Below, piece by piece: positions 50,151 to 58,835 of a stretch of 64,000 nucleotides of DNA. The stretch spans positions 1,488,001 through 1,552,000 of the forward strand of contig NZ_CP068393.1 in NCBI RefSeq assembly GCF_018128945.1. The letters run 5' to 3'. The first letter of the stretch is position 1; each line of letters starts with the position of its first letter. Under the pieces are notes generated by a model that saw only the letters and a program-made list of their open reading frames with translations, searched no databases and had not been told where the DNA came from. Made by a program: the position numbers and the translations under genes. The DNA is from Aristaeella hokkaidonensis (GTDB lineage: Bacteria; Bacillota; Clostridia; Christensenellales; Aristaeellaceae).

Positions 50151-51125
50151 TTATGCTTCTTCTTTCGGCCAGGCCTTGCGCCATTGCGGCAGAACGGTCA
50201 GAAGCATTCCGAGGCAGCAGGCAGCCATCACAAGATAGTTCAGGTCCACACGCATCCAGAGCAGGAAATTGATCTTCTGATCGAGCGCGAATTCCAGAAG
50301 CATAATAATTCCGGCAAAGATCAGCAGCATTGCAATACGGATGCACAGTTCCTTCACGTTCCGTTGTTCCTTCGGCTGCTTCAGCCAGCAGAAGACCAGA
50401 ATGCCCAGCACCAGGATCGCACTGATCAGCTGATTGGCCTTCACAAATCCCCAGATGATTACTTCGTCCTTCCGCATGGATTCAAAGAGAATCTGGCAGG
50501 AAGCATACATCAGGAGCAGAAGGGAGCATGCTCCGCCGGTCTTCCGTTTTTTCATTCTCAGAAGCACGATCAGGAACACAATGGCTGCCAGGCCTTCCCA
50601 CAGGTTGATGGAAAAACGCCAGGCGCCATAGTAATTCTTGACTGCAAAGGGGAAACGGCAGATCGCGTCCGGTTCTTCCCAGGCGATCATGCTCCACTCT
50701 CCCTCGGGATCGAACCATGTCTTTACGCCTGTACCATAACCCGCGCCAATCAGATATTCTGCAAACCGTCCGGCAATAATCAGCAGTGCCGCCGGAGCCG
50801 CTGCCGCGTCCGCAATCTTTCCAAAGGACTGACCGGTGATCTTTGCGGTAAGGAATACTGCGGCGAAACCGCCGAGCACAGCGCCATAGAGCATATAGCT
50901 GTATCCGCTGCTGATAAAATCCCAGAAGGACAGTTCGCTGTTTTTGATCCATTCAATAGAACAAAGGAAGAAAGCCGCCCGGCCAATCAGGACGCACAGC
51001 GGAAACGCAAGCGCTCCGAAAATAAAAGCTGTGCCGGCCCGAATTCCGGTCTTCTTCTTTTGCAGAAGCATCAGTGCCAATGCAAGCACCGCCGCCCCTG
51101 TAATAACCAGAGCAAAGGTATCCAT
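50151..51125 (-). CDS. Lgt-like prolipoprotein diacylglyceryl transferase relative
   Basis: 324 residues with about eight membrane helices. Family features: YMLYGAVLGGF (Gly-rich loop), IIAGRFAEYLIGAGYG (the essential Arg of GR-x-x-N/E), and LFESMRKDEVIIWGFVKANQLIS (the E-x-x-R-x-D and Q-L motifs). The His-Gly segment of classical Lgt (H-G-G-L) is not seen; Tyr is in its place. It may be a diverged lipid-transfer enzyme rather than the main Lgt. It lies five bases after the glycosidase-like gene, forming a pair. Confidence 0.78.
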   Translation of the reverse strand: MDTFALVITGAAVLALALMLLQKKKTGIRAGTAFIFGALAFPLCVLIGRAAFFLCSIEWIKNSELSFWDFISSGYSYMLYGAVLGGFAAVFLTAKITGQSFGKIADAAAAPAALLIIAGRFAEYLIGAGYGTGVKTWFDPEGEWSMIAWEEPDAICRFPFAVKNYYGAWRFSINLWEGLAAIVFLIVLLRMKKRKTGGACSLLLLMYASCQILFESMRKDEVIIWGFVKANQLISAILVLGILVFCWLKQPKEQRNVKELCIRIAMLLIFAGIIMLLEFALDQKINFLLWMRVDLNYLVMAACCLGMLLTVLPQWRKAWPKEEA

Positions 51126-51129
51126 TATG

Positions 51130-52065
51130 TCAATCCCCCGATGCCGCAGAAGCGAAATAGATCATGCCCGGGATTTCCCGCATGCCGATCGCCTTATTGA
51201 CCTTTTTCTGTCCCAGCCAGAGTTCGGAAGTTCCACCTCCGTCCAGGTTATAGGCCACCTTGCATTCCGGAAACGTTTTGACGATGAAATCCGCCAGCTC
51301 CTGGCCATTCATGCCGTATCCGGTCTTGGCGGAATCCACGGTAAATACCGCGTACTTCAGCGTATCCAGCTGGCAGAATGCCGTCCTTGCTGTCGCCAGG
51401 TTCAGGGAATGCGTGCTCGTATTCCTCTCAATTTTCTGGGCGACGCCGTCAATCACCAGAGCAGGTCCAAAGGTGAAGATGTTAACAGCCTTTTTTCCGT
51501 CTGCTTCCAGTTTTGCCAGGAAAGCATCCATATCGGCGGAAGTCGCTTTCTGAACCACAGACAGATCGCCCTGGTCATCAACAACCAGTACGTCCTGTTT
51601 CATGCCTTCTTCCCAGTCGTCCAGGTTATTCAGGAGCAGTTCCCCCTGGCGCATAACATAGCCCTTGAAGTTGTTCATCTTGACATAGTCGTCATTGAAA
51701 GCAACCACCGCGTTGAGATAAGGAACGATCTCCTCAGGCTGTGCGCCCTTCTTGATATCGAAGCTGTCAAAGCTCAGTGCCGTACGGATCTGAGAAGGAT
51801 CCTTGATCTCGATCACAACCCAGCTGATGGTGGTGCCGCCGTCGCTGGACTTGGAATCATAATTCTTTCTCTGATTCAGTACTGCATGAATAGACTCGTC
51901 CTCATATTCCTTGTTCGGCTCGATCCAGCCCTCCGCTTTCGGTGCTGTGCCATGTTCCAGCATATCCTGCGGAATCGGCTTGATTTCCGCCATGGCGGAA
52001 CCAAGCATACAGAAGGTCAGTACAACGACCGCCAGCACAAGAAGAAAACGCTTTTCTGAACGCAT
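51130..52065 (-). CDS. Exported phosphodiester glycosidase-like protein (NAGPA domain)
   Basis: 311 residues. A signal peptide (residues 1-26, ending SAMA) is followed by a NAGPA/exopolysaccharide-type domain: VVAFNDDYVKMNN, LLNNLDDWEEGMKQDVLVVDDQGD, TFGPALVIDG, RTAFCQLDTLKYAVFTVDS and the C-terminal YNLDGGGTSELWLG. The D-G-G-G-S/T motif is the family hallmark. It would cleave phosphodiester-linked sugars outside the cell, for example in teichoic acid or capsule. GAGGAG lies before the ATG. Confidence 0.88.
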   Translation of the reverse strand: MRSEKRFLLVLAVVVLTFCMLGSAMAEIKPIPQDMLEHGTAPKAEGWIEPNKEYEDESIHAVLNQRKNYDSKSSDGGTTISWVVIEIKDPSQIRTALSFDSFDIKKGAQPEEIVPYLNAVVAFNDDYVKMNNFKGYVMRQGELLLNNLDDWEEGMKQDVLVVDDQGDLSVVQKATSADMDAFLAKLEADGKKAVNIFTFGPALVIDGVAQKIERNTSTHSLNLATARTAFCQLDTLKYAVFTVDSAKTGYGMNGQELADFIVKTFPECKVAYNLDGGGTSELWLGQKKVNKAIGMREIPGMIYFASAASGD

Positions 52066-52209
52066 TTCAGATAACTCCTCCCAGACTTTTCATACAAAGT
52101 TATTTATATCATAGGAAGGCATTCCACGCAAGCTTCTTGAAGCAATCGGCTTGACATGGATTCCTTCTTTTATGATAATAATTTCATTCCTTTCAAAGGA
52201 GGTTTCAGG

Positions 52210-53247
52210 ATGAAAAAACGACTCTGCATCCTGTCTTTCTGTTTGCTCTTCCTGTTGCTGGCCGCTGCCTGTTCCGCTTATGCCGATGATCTGCCGTCCA
52301 ACTACAGCAAGGCACTGAAATATGTCAAAAACAACCAGCCCATGGAGGCCGTTGCCACAAATGTCGGCTGGAACCCGCAGCAGCTCACGGATATCCGCAA
52401 CGCGCTGCCGGAAGGCGCTGTGTTCCATTTTACCTGTAAATGGAACGGCGTCACCTTCTCGGATGAAAGTGAAGCACTGGATCTGACCAAAGCAAAGAAG
52501 GATCTGAATGATAATACTTTCCGTCTGCTGCTGGCCCTTTGCCCGAATGTGAAGTCCGTGGACAACTCCACCAACAAGCTGCCCTCCAATGACACTTTCA
52601 TTCCCCTGATGGAAGAGCATCCTGAAATTCATTTTGAATGGATTGTTCATCTCCGCGGAGAACACTACTGTCCTACCAACGCTACCGCCTACAGCACGCT
52701 GAATCACACGGATTATGGCACCCGTCTGAAATCCTCAGATCTGGAACTGCTACAGTATATTCCCGGCCTGAAAGCCCTGGATGTGGGACATAACTCCTTC
52801 ACAGACCTGAGCTTCCTCCGCTTCTTCCCGGACTTGGAGCTGCTGATCATCTCCAACAACGATCATGTTGATGACCTGACTGAAGTCGGGAAGCTTTCCC
52901 ACCTGAAGTACCTGGAAGTGCATAACACCCACGTTTCTGATCTGTCTCCCCTGGCCAACTGTAAGGAAATGCTGGATCTGAACGTCTCCTCCACCTGGGT
53001 GACGGACCTGTCCCCTCTGGATGAAGTCACTTCCCTGGATCGGTTCTGGGCAAACGGGCTGAAGAAGCTTCCAGAATCAGAACAAACCCGTTTCAAGGAA
53101 CTTCACCCCAACTGCACCGCTGATTTCACCGTCAAGGGTTCCGCCATTTCACACAAATGGCGTGAGCACGATCGCTTCTATCGCTTCCGTAGATGCTTCA
53201 GGCATAAAATATGGGTACCCTTTGACGAACCCTGGCCCGAAGACTGA
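52210..53247 (+). CDS. Exported leucine-rich repeat protein
   Basis: 345 residues. A signal peptide (1-26, LLLAAACSAYA; a cysteine may allow lipid attachment but the lipobox is imperfect) is followed by a domain of about 130 residues and then five LRRs of the internalin/SDS22 type (about 175-290): LKALDVGHNSFTDLSFL, LELLIISNNDHVDDLTEV, LKYLEVHNTHVSDLSPL, MLDLNVSSTWVTDLSPL. LRRs usually bind proteins or glycans. AAAGGAGG precedes the ATG. The C-terminus is basic (HKWREHDRFYRFRRCFRHK). Partner unknown. Confidence 0.83.
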   Translation: MKKRLCILSFCLLFLLLAAACSAYADDLPSNYSKALKYVKNNQPMEAVATNVGWNPQQLTDIRNALPEGAVFHFTCKWNGVTFSDESEALDLTKAKKDLNDNTFRLLLALCPNVKSVDNSTNKLPSNDTFIPLMEEHPEIHFEWIVHLRGEHYCPTNATAYSTLNHTDYGTRLKSSDLELLQYIPGLKALDVGHNSFTDLSFLRFFPDLELLIISNNDHVDDLTEVGKLSHLKYLEVHNTHVSDLSPLANCKEMLDLNVSSTWVTDLSPLDEVTSLDRFWANGLKKLPESEQTRFKELHPNCTADFTVKGSAISHKWREHDRFYRFRRCFRHKIWVPFDEPWPED

Positions 53248-53253
53248 CACCTC

Positions 53254-53275
53254 GCCCGGCATTGCCGGGCTTTTT
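53254..53275 (+). terminator. Terminator of the LRR gene
   Basis: GCCCGGC-ATT-GCCGGGC followed by five T. Confidence 0.92.
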
Positions 53276-53301
53276 CATTTCTATTCATTATTTGTACTGT
53301 T

Positions 53302-53421
53302 TATGCATAACATTATGCATATATTCATTTTATATGTTTCTTTAAAAATGTTATGATTTTCTATTGTTTTCCTCTTGACATCCGGTTTTAAGGGGTGTAT
53401 ATTGCCTGCATAATCATGCAG
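53302..53421 (+). promoter_or_regulatory. argG promoter with two palindromic candidate ARG boxes
   Basis: TTGACA (53375-53380), 17-base spacer, TATATT (53398-53403). A 20-base palindrome, TATGCATAA-CA-TTATGCATA, lies at 53302-53321, and CTGCAT-AATC-ATGCAG at 53406-53421 covers the start of transcription. Spacing and AT-rich 18-20 base size fit ArgR boxes; the exact letters differ from the B. subtilis consensus, so the match is not certain. Confidence 0.6.
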
Positions 53422-53436
53422 AAGGAGGTCACCCCA

Positions 53437-54660
53437 ATGAATAAAGCTGACATCAAGAAAGTCGTCCTCGCCTACTCCGGCGGTCTCGATACATCCATCA
53501 TCATCCCGTGGCTGAAGGAGAACTACAACGATCCTGAAATCATCGCCGTCTCCGGCGACGTCGGCCAGGGTACCGAACTGGACGGTCTGGAAGAAAAGGC
53601 CATCAAGACCGGTGCCAGCAAGCTGTACGTGCTGGACCTGACTGAAGAATATGTGGATGACTACATCATCCCCACCATGAAAGCCGGCGCTGTCTATGAA
53701 GACTACCTGCTGGGCACCAGCCACGCGCGGCCCTGCATCGCCAAGGGTCTGGTGGAAATCGCCAAGAAGGAAGGCGCTGACGCCATCTGCCATGGCTGCA
53801 CAGGCAAGGGCAATGACCAGGTCCGGTTCGAGCTGGCTGTGAAGCACTTCGCACCCGACATGCCCATCATCGCCCCCTGGCGTGAGTGGAGCATCCAGTC
53901 CCGGGATGAGGAAATCGACTACGCCGAAGCGCACAACATCCCGCTGAAGATCAACCGGGAAACCAACTACTCCAAGGATAAGAACCTCTGGCACCTGAGC
54001 CATGAAGGCATGGATCTGGAAGACACCGGCAACGAGCCGCTGTACGAAAAGCCCGGCTTCCTGGAAATGGGTGTTTCTCCCATCGATGCCCCCGATGCTC
54101 CCACTTATGTGACCATCGATTTTGAAAAGGGCATTCCGGTTGCTCTGGATGGCGAGAAGATGTCCGCCAAGAACATCATCCTGAAGCTGAATGAGCTGGG
54201 CGGCGCCAACGGCATCGGCATCATCGACATCGTCGAGAACCGGCTGGTCGGCATGAAGTGCCGCGGCGTCTATGAGACTCCTGGCGGAACGATCCTCTAC
54301 AAGGCTCATGAGACCCTCGAGTCCATCTGCCTGGACAAGCTCACCATGCACGAGAAGCAGAAGCTGTCCATCACCTTCGCCGAGCTGGTTTACAACGGCC
54401 TGTGGTTCTCTCCCCTGCGGGAAGCACTGTCCGCCTTCGTGGACAAGACCCAGGAGAAGGTTACCGGTAAAGTGAAGCTCAAGCTCTACAAGGGCAACAT
54501 CATCAAGGCCGGTGTCTGGAGTGATTACTCCCTGTATTCTGAAGATATCGCCACCTTCGGTGCCAGCGATTATGACCAGAAGGATTCTGCTGGCTTCATC
54601 ACCCTGTTCGGTCTTCCCACCAAGGTTCAGGCTCTGGTGGACGCCGCCAACAAAAAATAA
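53437..54660 (+). CDS. argG: Argininosuccinate synthase
   Basis: 407 residues, full length. ArgG condenses citrulline and aspartate with ATP. The N-type ATP pyrophosphatase P-loop is AYSGGLDTS (12-20); [24 protein letters not shown] and [14 protein letters not shown] are all characteristic. The start at 53437 has GGAGG eight bases before. It leads the arginine cluster with its own promoter; a hairpin after the stop may reduce read-through into argC. Codons look strongly biased, as in well-expressed genes. Confidence 0.98.
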   Translation: MNKADIKKVVLAYSGGLDTSIIIPWLKENYNDPEIIAVSGDVGQGTELDGLEEKAIKTGASKLYVLDLTEEYVDDYIIPTMKAGAVYEDYLLGTSHARPCIAKGLVEIAKKEGADAICHGCTGKGNDQVRFELAVKHFAPDMPIIAPWREWSIQSRDEEIDYAEAHNIPLKINRETNYSKDKNLWHLSHEGMDLEDTGNEPLYEKPGFLEMGVSPIDAPDAPTYVTIDFEKGIPVALDGEKMSAKNIILKLNELGGANGIGIIDIVENRLVGMKCRGVYETPGGTILYKAHETLESICLDKLTMHEKQKLSITFAELVYNGLWFSPLREALSAFVDKTQEKVTGKVKLKLYKGNIIKAGVWSDYSLYSEDIATFGASDYDQKDSAGFITLFGLPTKVQALVDAANKK

Positions 54661-54676
54661 GCAAAACCGTTTTTAT

Positions 54677-54709
54677 ACCATTCCCGCCCCCACCGGCGGG
54701 ATGGTTTCA
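54677..54709 (+). terminator. Hairpin between argG and argC
   Basis: ACCATTCCCGCC pairs with GGCGGGATGGT (one mismatch) and is followed by TTTCAT. A partial terminator. Confidence 0.6.
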
Positions 54710-54764
54710 TATCATCAGCAGATATCTCAATTGAATTGGACAGTTTGTCAGTCATAGTAATCAT

Positions 54765-54799
54765 AATTATGAATTATGAATTATGAATTATGAATTGTC
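54765..54799. repeat. Heptad-period intergenic repeat (AATTATG)
   Basis: Four AATTATG units and one AATTGTC, ending 13 bases before the argC start codon. Confidence 0.85.
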
Positions 54800-54812
54800 C
54801 TGAAAGGACACT

Positions 54813-55736
54813 ATGATTAAGGTATTTATTGACGGAAGCGCCGGCACCACCGGCCTGCGGATCCGGGAACGGCTTTCCGCCCGGAAGGATATTGAACTGA
54901 TTATCCTGCCGGAAGAGACCCGCAAGGATCCCACCGCCCGGGCGGATGCACTGAACAGTGCCGCAGTTTCCTTCCTCTGCCTGCCGGATGCAGCAGCAAT
55001 AGAAGCCGCCTCCTTCGTGACCAGTCCGGATGCTGTCATCATCGACACCTCCACCGCCCACAGGGTATCGGAGGACTGGATTTACGGCATGCCGGAACTG
55101 ACCGGCCTGCGGGAGAAGCTGAAAACAGCAAAACGTATCGCCAACCCCGGCTGCCATGCCACCGGGTTCATCTCCCTGGTTGCTCCGCTGGTCTCCGCCG
55201 GTCTTCTGAAAAAGGATGTCCGTCTTTCCAGCTTCTCCCTTACCGGATATTCCGGCGGCGGAAAGAAAATGATCGCGGAGTATGAAGCGGAAAACGTGGA
55301 TCCCCTGTATCATGCACCCAGGCAGTACGGCCTCACCCAGATGCACAAGCATCTTCCGGAAATGGCCAAGCTCTGCGGTCTGGATCACGCTCCGGTATTC
55401 AGCCCCATTGTGGCGCCGTACTACGCCGGCATGGAAGTCACAGTACCCCTGACGCCCGCGGAAACCTCCGCTACACCTGATGAAATCCGTGAAGTTTATA
55501 AGACATATTATCAGAAGGGCCTGATCCGCTTTGCGGAAACACCGGATGAAAGCAGCTTCCTGTCCGCCGGTGCCTTTGCCGGCCGGGACGACCTGCAGGT
55601 CTCTGTTTACGGCAATGAAGAACGTATCCTTCTGGTTTCCCGCTTTGACAACCTGGGCAAAGGGGCCTCAGGTGCGGCTATCCAGAACATGAACATCGCC
55701 CTTGGCCTTGATGAAGCCGAAGGATTGGTGGTTTAA
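54813..55736 (+). CDS. argC: N-acetyl-gamma-glutamyl-phosphate reductase, short type
   Basis: 307 residues, the short ('type 2') form. It reduces N-acetylglutamyl phosphate to the semialdehyde with NADPH. The Rossmann start is IDGSAGTTGLRIRERL; the catalytic Cys114 is in NPGCHATG; SLTGYSGGGKKM and LPEMAKLCGL follow. AAAGGACACT precedes the ATG. Ahead of the GNAT gene by 41 bases. Confidence 0.95.
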   Translation: MIKVFIDGSAGTTGLRIRERLSARKDIELIILPEETRKDPTARADALNSAAVSFLCLPDAAAIEAASFVTSPDAVIIDTSTAHRVSEDWIYGMPELTGLREKLKTAKRIANPGCHATGFISLVAPLVSAGLLKKDVRLSSFSLTGYSGGGKKMIAEYEAENVDPLYHAPRQYGLTQMHKHLPEMAKLCGLDHAPVFSPIVAPYYAGMEVTVPLTPAETSATPDEIREVYKTYYQKGLIRFAETPDESSFLSAGAFAGRDDLQVSVYGNEERILLVSRFDNLGKGASGAAIQNMNIALGLDEAEGLVV

Positions 55737-55777
55737 GCCGGTATAAACCCGGCAGCATCAAACTCAACGGGGAGTTA

Positions 55778-56269
55778 ATGATGGATCAGCAGTTAATCAA
55801 CGAAATCGACATCATGCCGATGAAGCCGGAGGACTACGACGATGTCCGGGCTCTCTGGATGACCATCCGGGGGTTCGGCATCCGGGCGCTGGATGACTCC
55901 CGGGAAGACATTGAGCGTTTCATTCAGCGGAATCCCACCACAAGCGTTGTCGCGAAGGCCGGGAACCGGATCGTCGGCACAATCCTGTGCGGTTCTGACG
56001 GCCGCCAGGGCGCACTGTATCATGTATGCGTCGCAAAGGAATACCGGCGCCGGGGCATCGGCACCCACATGGTCGGCTTCTGTATGCATCAGCTGAAGGC
56101 CATGGGCATCAACAAAGTGGCATTGATTGCCTTCACAGCCAACGACGCCGGAAACGCCTTCTGGAAACAGATCGGCTGGAACAAACGTTCCGACGTTAAC
56201 TACTACGATTTCGTACTGAACGATAAAAACATTACGCGTTTTATAGGAGAAGACAATGAAGATTCGTAA
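55778..56269 (+). CDS. GNAT-family acetyltransferase in the arginine operon
   Basis: 163 residues. LYHVCVAKEYRRRGIGTHMVGFCMHQLKAMGINKVALIAF is the acetyl-CoA site; GNAFWKQIGWNKRSDVNYYDF is motif B. Its place between argC and argJ, with 14 bases of overlap into argJ, suggests an N-acetylglutamate synthase (ArgA-like) that primes the cycle, or a modifier of an arginine intermediate. No ArgA amino-acid-kinase domain is present. The link to arginine synthesis is by position only. Confidence 0.8.
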   Translation: MMDQQLINEIDIMPMKPEDYDDVRALWMTIRGFGIRALDDSREDIERFIQRNPTTSVVAKAGNRIVGTILCGSDGRQGALYHVCVAKEYRRRGIGTHMVGFCMHQLKAMGINKVALIAFTANDAGNAFWKQIGWNKRSDVNYYDFVLNDKNITRFIGEDNEDS

Positions 56270-57503
56270 GATCGCGGGCGGTTTCACAGCAGCAAAGGGA
56301 TTTAAGGCTGCAAGCTGCGAAGCGGCCATCAAGTATCAGAACCGTCGGGATATGGCGCTGCTGTTTACGGATGTCCCCTGCGCCGTAGCCGGAACCTTCA
56401 CCTCCAACAGGGTAAAGGCTGCTCCGGTGCTCTGGGATATGGGCATTGTAAAGTCCGGTAGGCCCGCCCGTGCGGTGGTTGTCAACACCGGCATTGCCAA
56501 TGCAGGCACCGGTGCGGAAGGCATGCGCCTGTGCAGCGAAACAGCGAAGCACACCGCCGAAATCCTGGGAATCTCCGCCGATGAAGTTCTGGTTGGCTCC
56601 ACCGGCGTCATCGGTCCGAATGTACCCCTGGACCGGATCACTGCCGGTGTCACCGTGATGGCAAAGAATCTTTCCGATTCTGCTGAAGCCGGCACCCTGG
56701 CCAGCAAGGCCATCATGACCACCGATACCGTGAACAAAGAATATGCTGTAGAATTCGATCTCCCCGCTGCTTCAGGTGAAGGAACCGTTACTGTCCGCCT
56801 TGGCGGCATGAGCAAGGGCTCTGGCATGATTCATCCGAACATGTGCACCATGCTGGGCTATCTGGCCACAGACTGCGCCATCGATCCTTCCCTGCTGCAG
56901 AAAGCCCTCAGCAATGTAATCAAGGATACCTTCAACATGATCACCGTGGACGGCGACACCAGCACCAACGATACCCTGCTGCTCTTCTCCAGCAGCCTTG
57001 CCGGTAACAAGCCGATCACCACGGAAGATGAAAGCTATGAGCTCTTCTGCTCCGCCCTGTACAGCGTCTGCCATGATCTGTCAGTCCTGATGGCCTCCGA
57101 TGGTGAAGGCGCCACCCACCTGCTGGAGATCCGCGTTTTCAACGCCGACACGAAGGAAAATGCCCGGACCCTTGCCCGTTCTGTAGCCGGATCCAGTCTG
57201 GTCAAAGCCATGATCTACGGCAAGGACGCCAACTGCGGCCGGGTGCTCTGTGCCCTCGGCTATGCCGGTCCGGCCTTTGATCCGGCAAACATCGTCATCA
57301 CCATGACAGGCAAATCCGGTTCCGTCTGCTTCTATAAGGACGGCTGCGTACAGCTCTTTGATGAAGAAAAGGCCCTGGCCATCCTCTCAGAGCACGATGT
57401 GCACTTTGACTGCGATATGAACATGGGTAATGAGGAAGCCACAGCCTGGGGCTGTGATCTCACCTATGACTACGTCAAAATCAACGGCGATTATCGGACC
57501 TGA
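56256..57503 (+). CDS. argJ: Bifunctional ornithine acetyltransferase / N-acetylglutamate synthase
   Basis: 415 residues. ArgJ moves acetyl from N-acetylornithine to glutamate, and in bifunctional forms also uses acetyl-CoA. It self-cleaves before a Thr that becomes the nucleophile: here the site reads NMCTMLGY with Thr198. The residue before the cut is Cys197, where Ala is usual. VGSTGVIG and DGDTSTNDTLLL are conserved. ATAGGAG precedes the ATG, inside the GNAT gene. Confidence 0.96.
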   Translation: MKIRKIAGGFTAAKGFKAASCEAAIKYQNRRDMALLFTDVPCAVAGTFTSNRVKAAPVLWDMGIVKSGRPARAVVVNTGIANAGTGAEGMRLCSETAKHTAEILGISADEVLVGSTGVIGPNVPLDRITAGVTVMAKNLSDSAEAGTLASKAIMTTDTVNKEYAVEFDLPAASGEGTVTVRLGGMSKGSGMIHPNMCTMLGYLATDCAIDPSLLQKALSNVIKDTFNMITVDGDTSTNDTLLLFSSSLAGNKPITTEDESYELFCSALYSVCHDLSVLMASDGEGATHLLEIRVFNADTKENARTLARSVAGSSLVKAMIYGKDANCGRVLCALGYAGPAFDPANIVITMTGKSGSVCFYKDGCVQLFDEEKALAILSEHDVHFDCDMNMGNEEATAWGCDLTYDYVKINGDYRT

Positions 57504-57539
57504 CACGTTGTTTCATTCAACAGGTCTGAAAAGTAACTC

Positions 57540-57574
57540 AATTATGAATTATGAATTGTGAATTATGAATTTTG
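57540..57574. repeat. Heptad-period intergenic repeat (AATTATG)
   Basis: Five units: AATTATG, AATTATG, AATTGTG, AATTATG, AATTTTG, between argJ and argB. Confidence 0.85.
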
Positions 57575-57605
57575 ATTCCAATCAGTGAAGATCATAAGGA
57601 GTGCT

Positions 57606-58505
57606 ATGATGAATACCAACCTCACTAACATGGAGCGTGCGGAAGTCCTGACCGCCGCCCTGCCTTACATCCGCCGTTACGCCGGTAAAGTGGTCGTCGT
57701 AAAATACGGCGGCAACGCCATGATCAACGACCAGTTGAAGCAGCAGGTCATGGAGGACATCGTCCTGCTGTGGCTTATCGGCGTACGCATTGTGCTGGTT
57801 CATGGCGGTGGACCGGAGATCAACGATCTCATGGACAGGCTCGGCAAAAAGCCGGAGTTTGTGGACGGTCTGCGGGTGACAGATAAAGAAACCATGGACA
57901 TCGTCCAGATGGTTCTTGCCGGCAAGATCAACAAAACGCTGGTCAACCTGCTGGAAATGAAGGGTGGAAAAGCCGTCGGTCTTTCAGGCATGGATGGACG
58001 CCTGCTGCAGTGCAGTATGAAGGACGAACGCCTGGGCTATGTGGGTGAAATCCAGAAAGTGCATATCCAGCCAGTTACCGACCTGCTGGACCGGGGATAT
58101 ATCCCGGTAGTCTCCACCGTCGGTTGCGACAAGAGCGGCAATGCCTACAATATCAACGGTGATACCGCCGCAGCCTATATTGCCGGTGCGCTGGGTGCCG
58201 AGCGTCTGATCATGATGACGGACATCGCCGGCGTGCTGAAGGACAAGAATGATCCTTCCACCCTGATTCCCCAGATCACCCTGCCTGAGCTGCCCTCCCT
58301 GTATGACAGCGGCATTATCTCCGGCGGCATGATCCCGAAGGTGGAATGCTGTGCGAAAGCCCTTTCCCGTGGCGTTCGCAACGTGGTTATCATGGACGGC
58401 CGCGTCCCTCACTCCATCCTGATGGAGCTCCTCACCGACGAAGGTGCCGGCACCATGGTCTCCAAAGGAGAAGAAGCTGATGACAGGCAAAAGGGCTGGG
58501 AGTGA
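57606..58505 (+). CDS. argB: Acetylglutamate kinase
   Basis: About 299 residues. ArgB phosphorylates N-acetylglutamate. KYGGNAM (Lys33), HGGGPEIND (66-74), TDIAGVLKD and GGMIPKVECC are conserved, and the N-terminal helix (about 1-25) is the feature linked to arginine feedback in cyclic pathways. ATG codons at 57606 and 57609 follow AAGGAG; either can start. The last codons (GGCTGGGAG) and the TGA stop are also the first bases of the 121-base repeat. Confidence 0.96.
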   Translation: MMNTNLTNMERAEVLTAALPYIRRYAGKVVVVKYGGNAMINDQLKQQVMEDIVLLWLIGVRIVLVHGGGPEINDLMDRLGKKPEFVDGLRVTDKETMDIVQMVLAGKINKTLVNLLEMKGGKAVGLSGMDGRLLQCSMKDERLGYVGEIQKVHIQPVTDLLDRGYIPVVSTVGCDKSGNAYNINGDTAAAYIAGALGAERLIMMTDIAGVLKDKNDPSTLIPQITLPELPSLYDSGIISGGMIPKVECCAKALSRGVRNVVIMDGRVPHSILMELLTDEGAGTMVSKGEEADDRQKGWE

Positions 58506-58785
58506 GCGTCAAAATATCAAATCCGCAGGATGAAGATATTTTGGTAACGCCACCCACAGCTACAGGAGCCCGCGATTGACGAGCCGTAGGCAAAGACAGA
58601 GCGGCCGCGACGATCGCTGGGAGTGAGCGTCAAAATATCAAATCCGCAGGATGAAGATATTTTGGTAACGCCACCCACAGCTACAGGAGCCCGCGATTGA
58701 CGAGCCGTAGGCAAAGACAGAGCGGCCGCGACGATCGCTGGGAGTGAGCGTCAAAATATCAAATCCGCAGGATGAAGATATTTTG
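58495..58785. repeat. 121-base tandem repeat, 2.4 copies
   Basis: Units begin at 58495, 58616 and 58737 with GCTGGGAGTGAGCG, giving an exact 121-base period; the two full units are the same by eye, and the third is cut after about 49 bases. Each unit has a nine-base inverted repeat, CAAAATATC...GATATTTTG. The first unit includes the argB stop. It fills most of the 330-base gap to argD; I see no gene here. Confidence 0.92.
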
Positions 58786-58792
58786 TCCACCA

Positions 58793-58820
58793 TTAATTCT
58801 GAATTCTTAATTCTGATAAT
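58793..58820. repeat. Heptad-period intergenic repeat (TTAATTC/TGAATTC)
   Basis: Four units: TTAATTC, TGAATTC, TTAATTC, TGATAAT, just before the argD ribosome site CGGAGG. Confidence 0.7.
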
Positions 58821-58835
58821 TATCCGGAGGTTCCT

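Noticed and set aside
58495..58785. CRISPR array
   Set aside because: The repeats are directly adjacent 121-base units without spacers and there are no cas genes.
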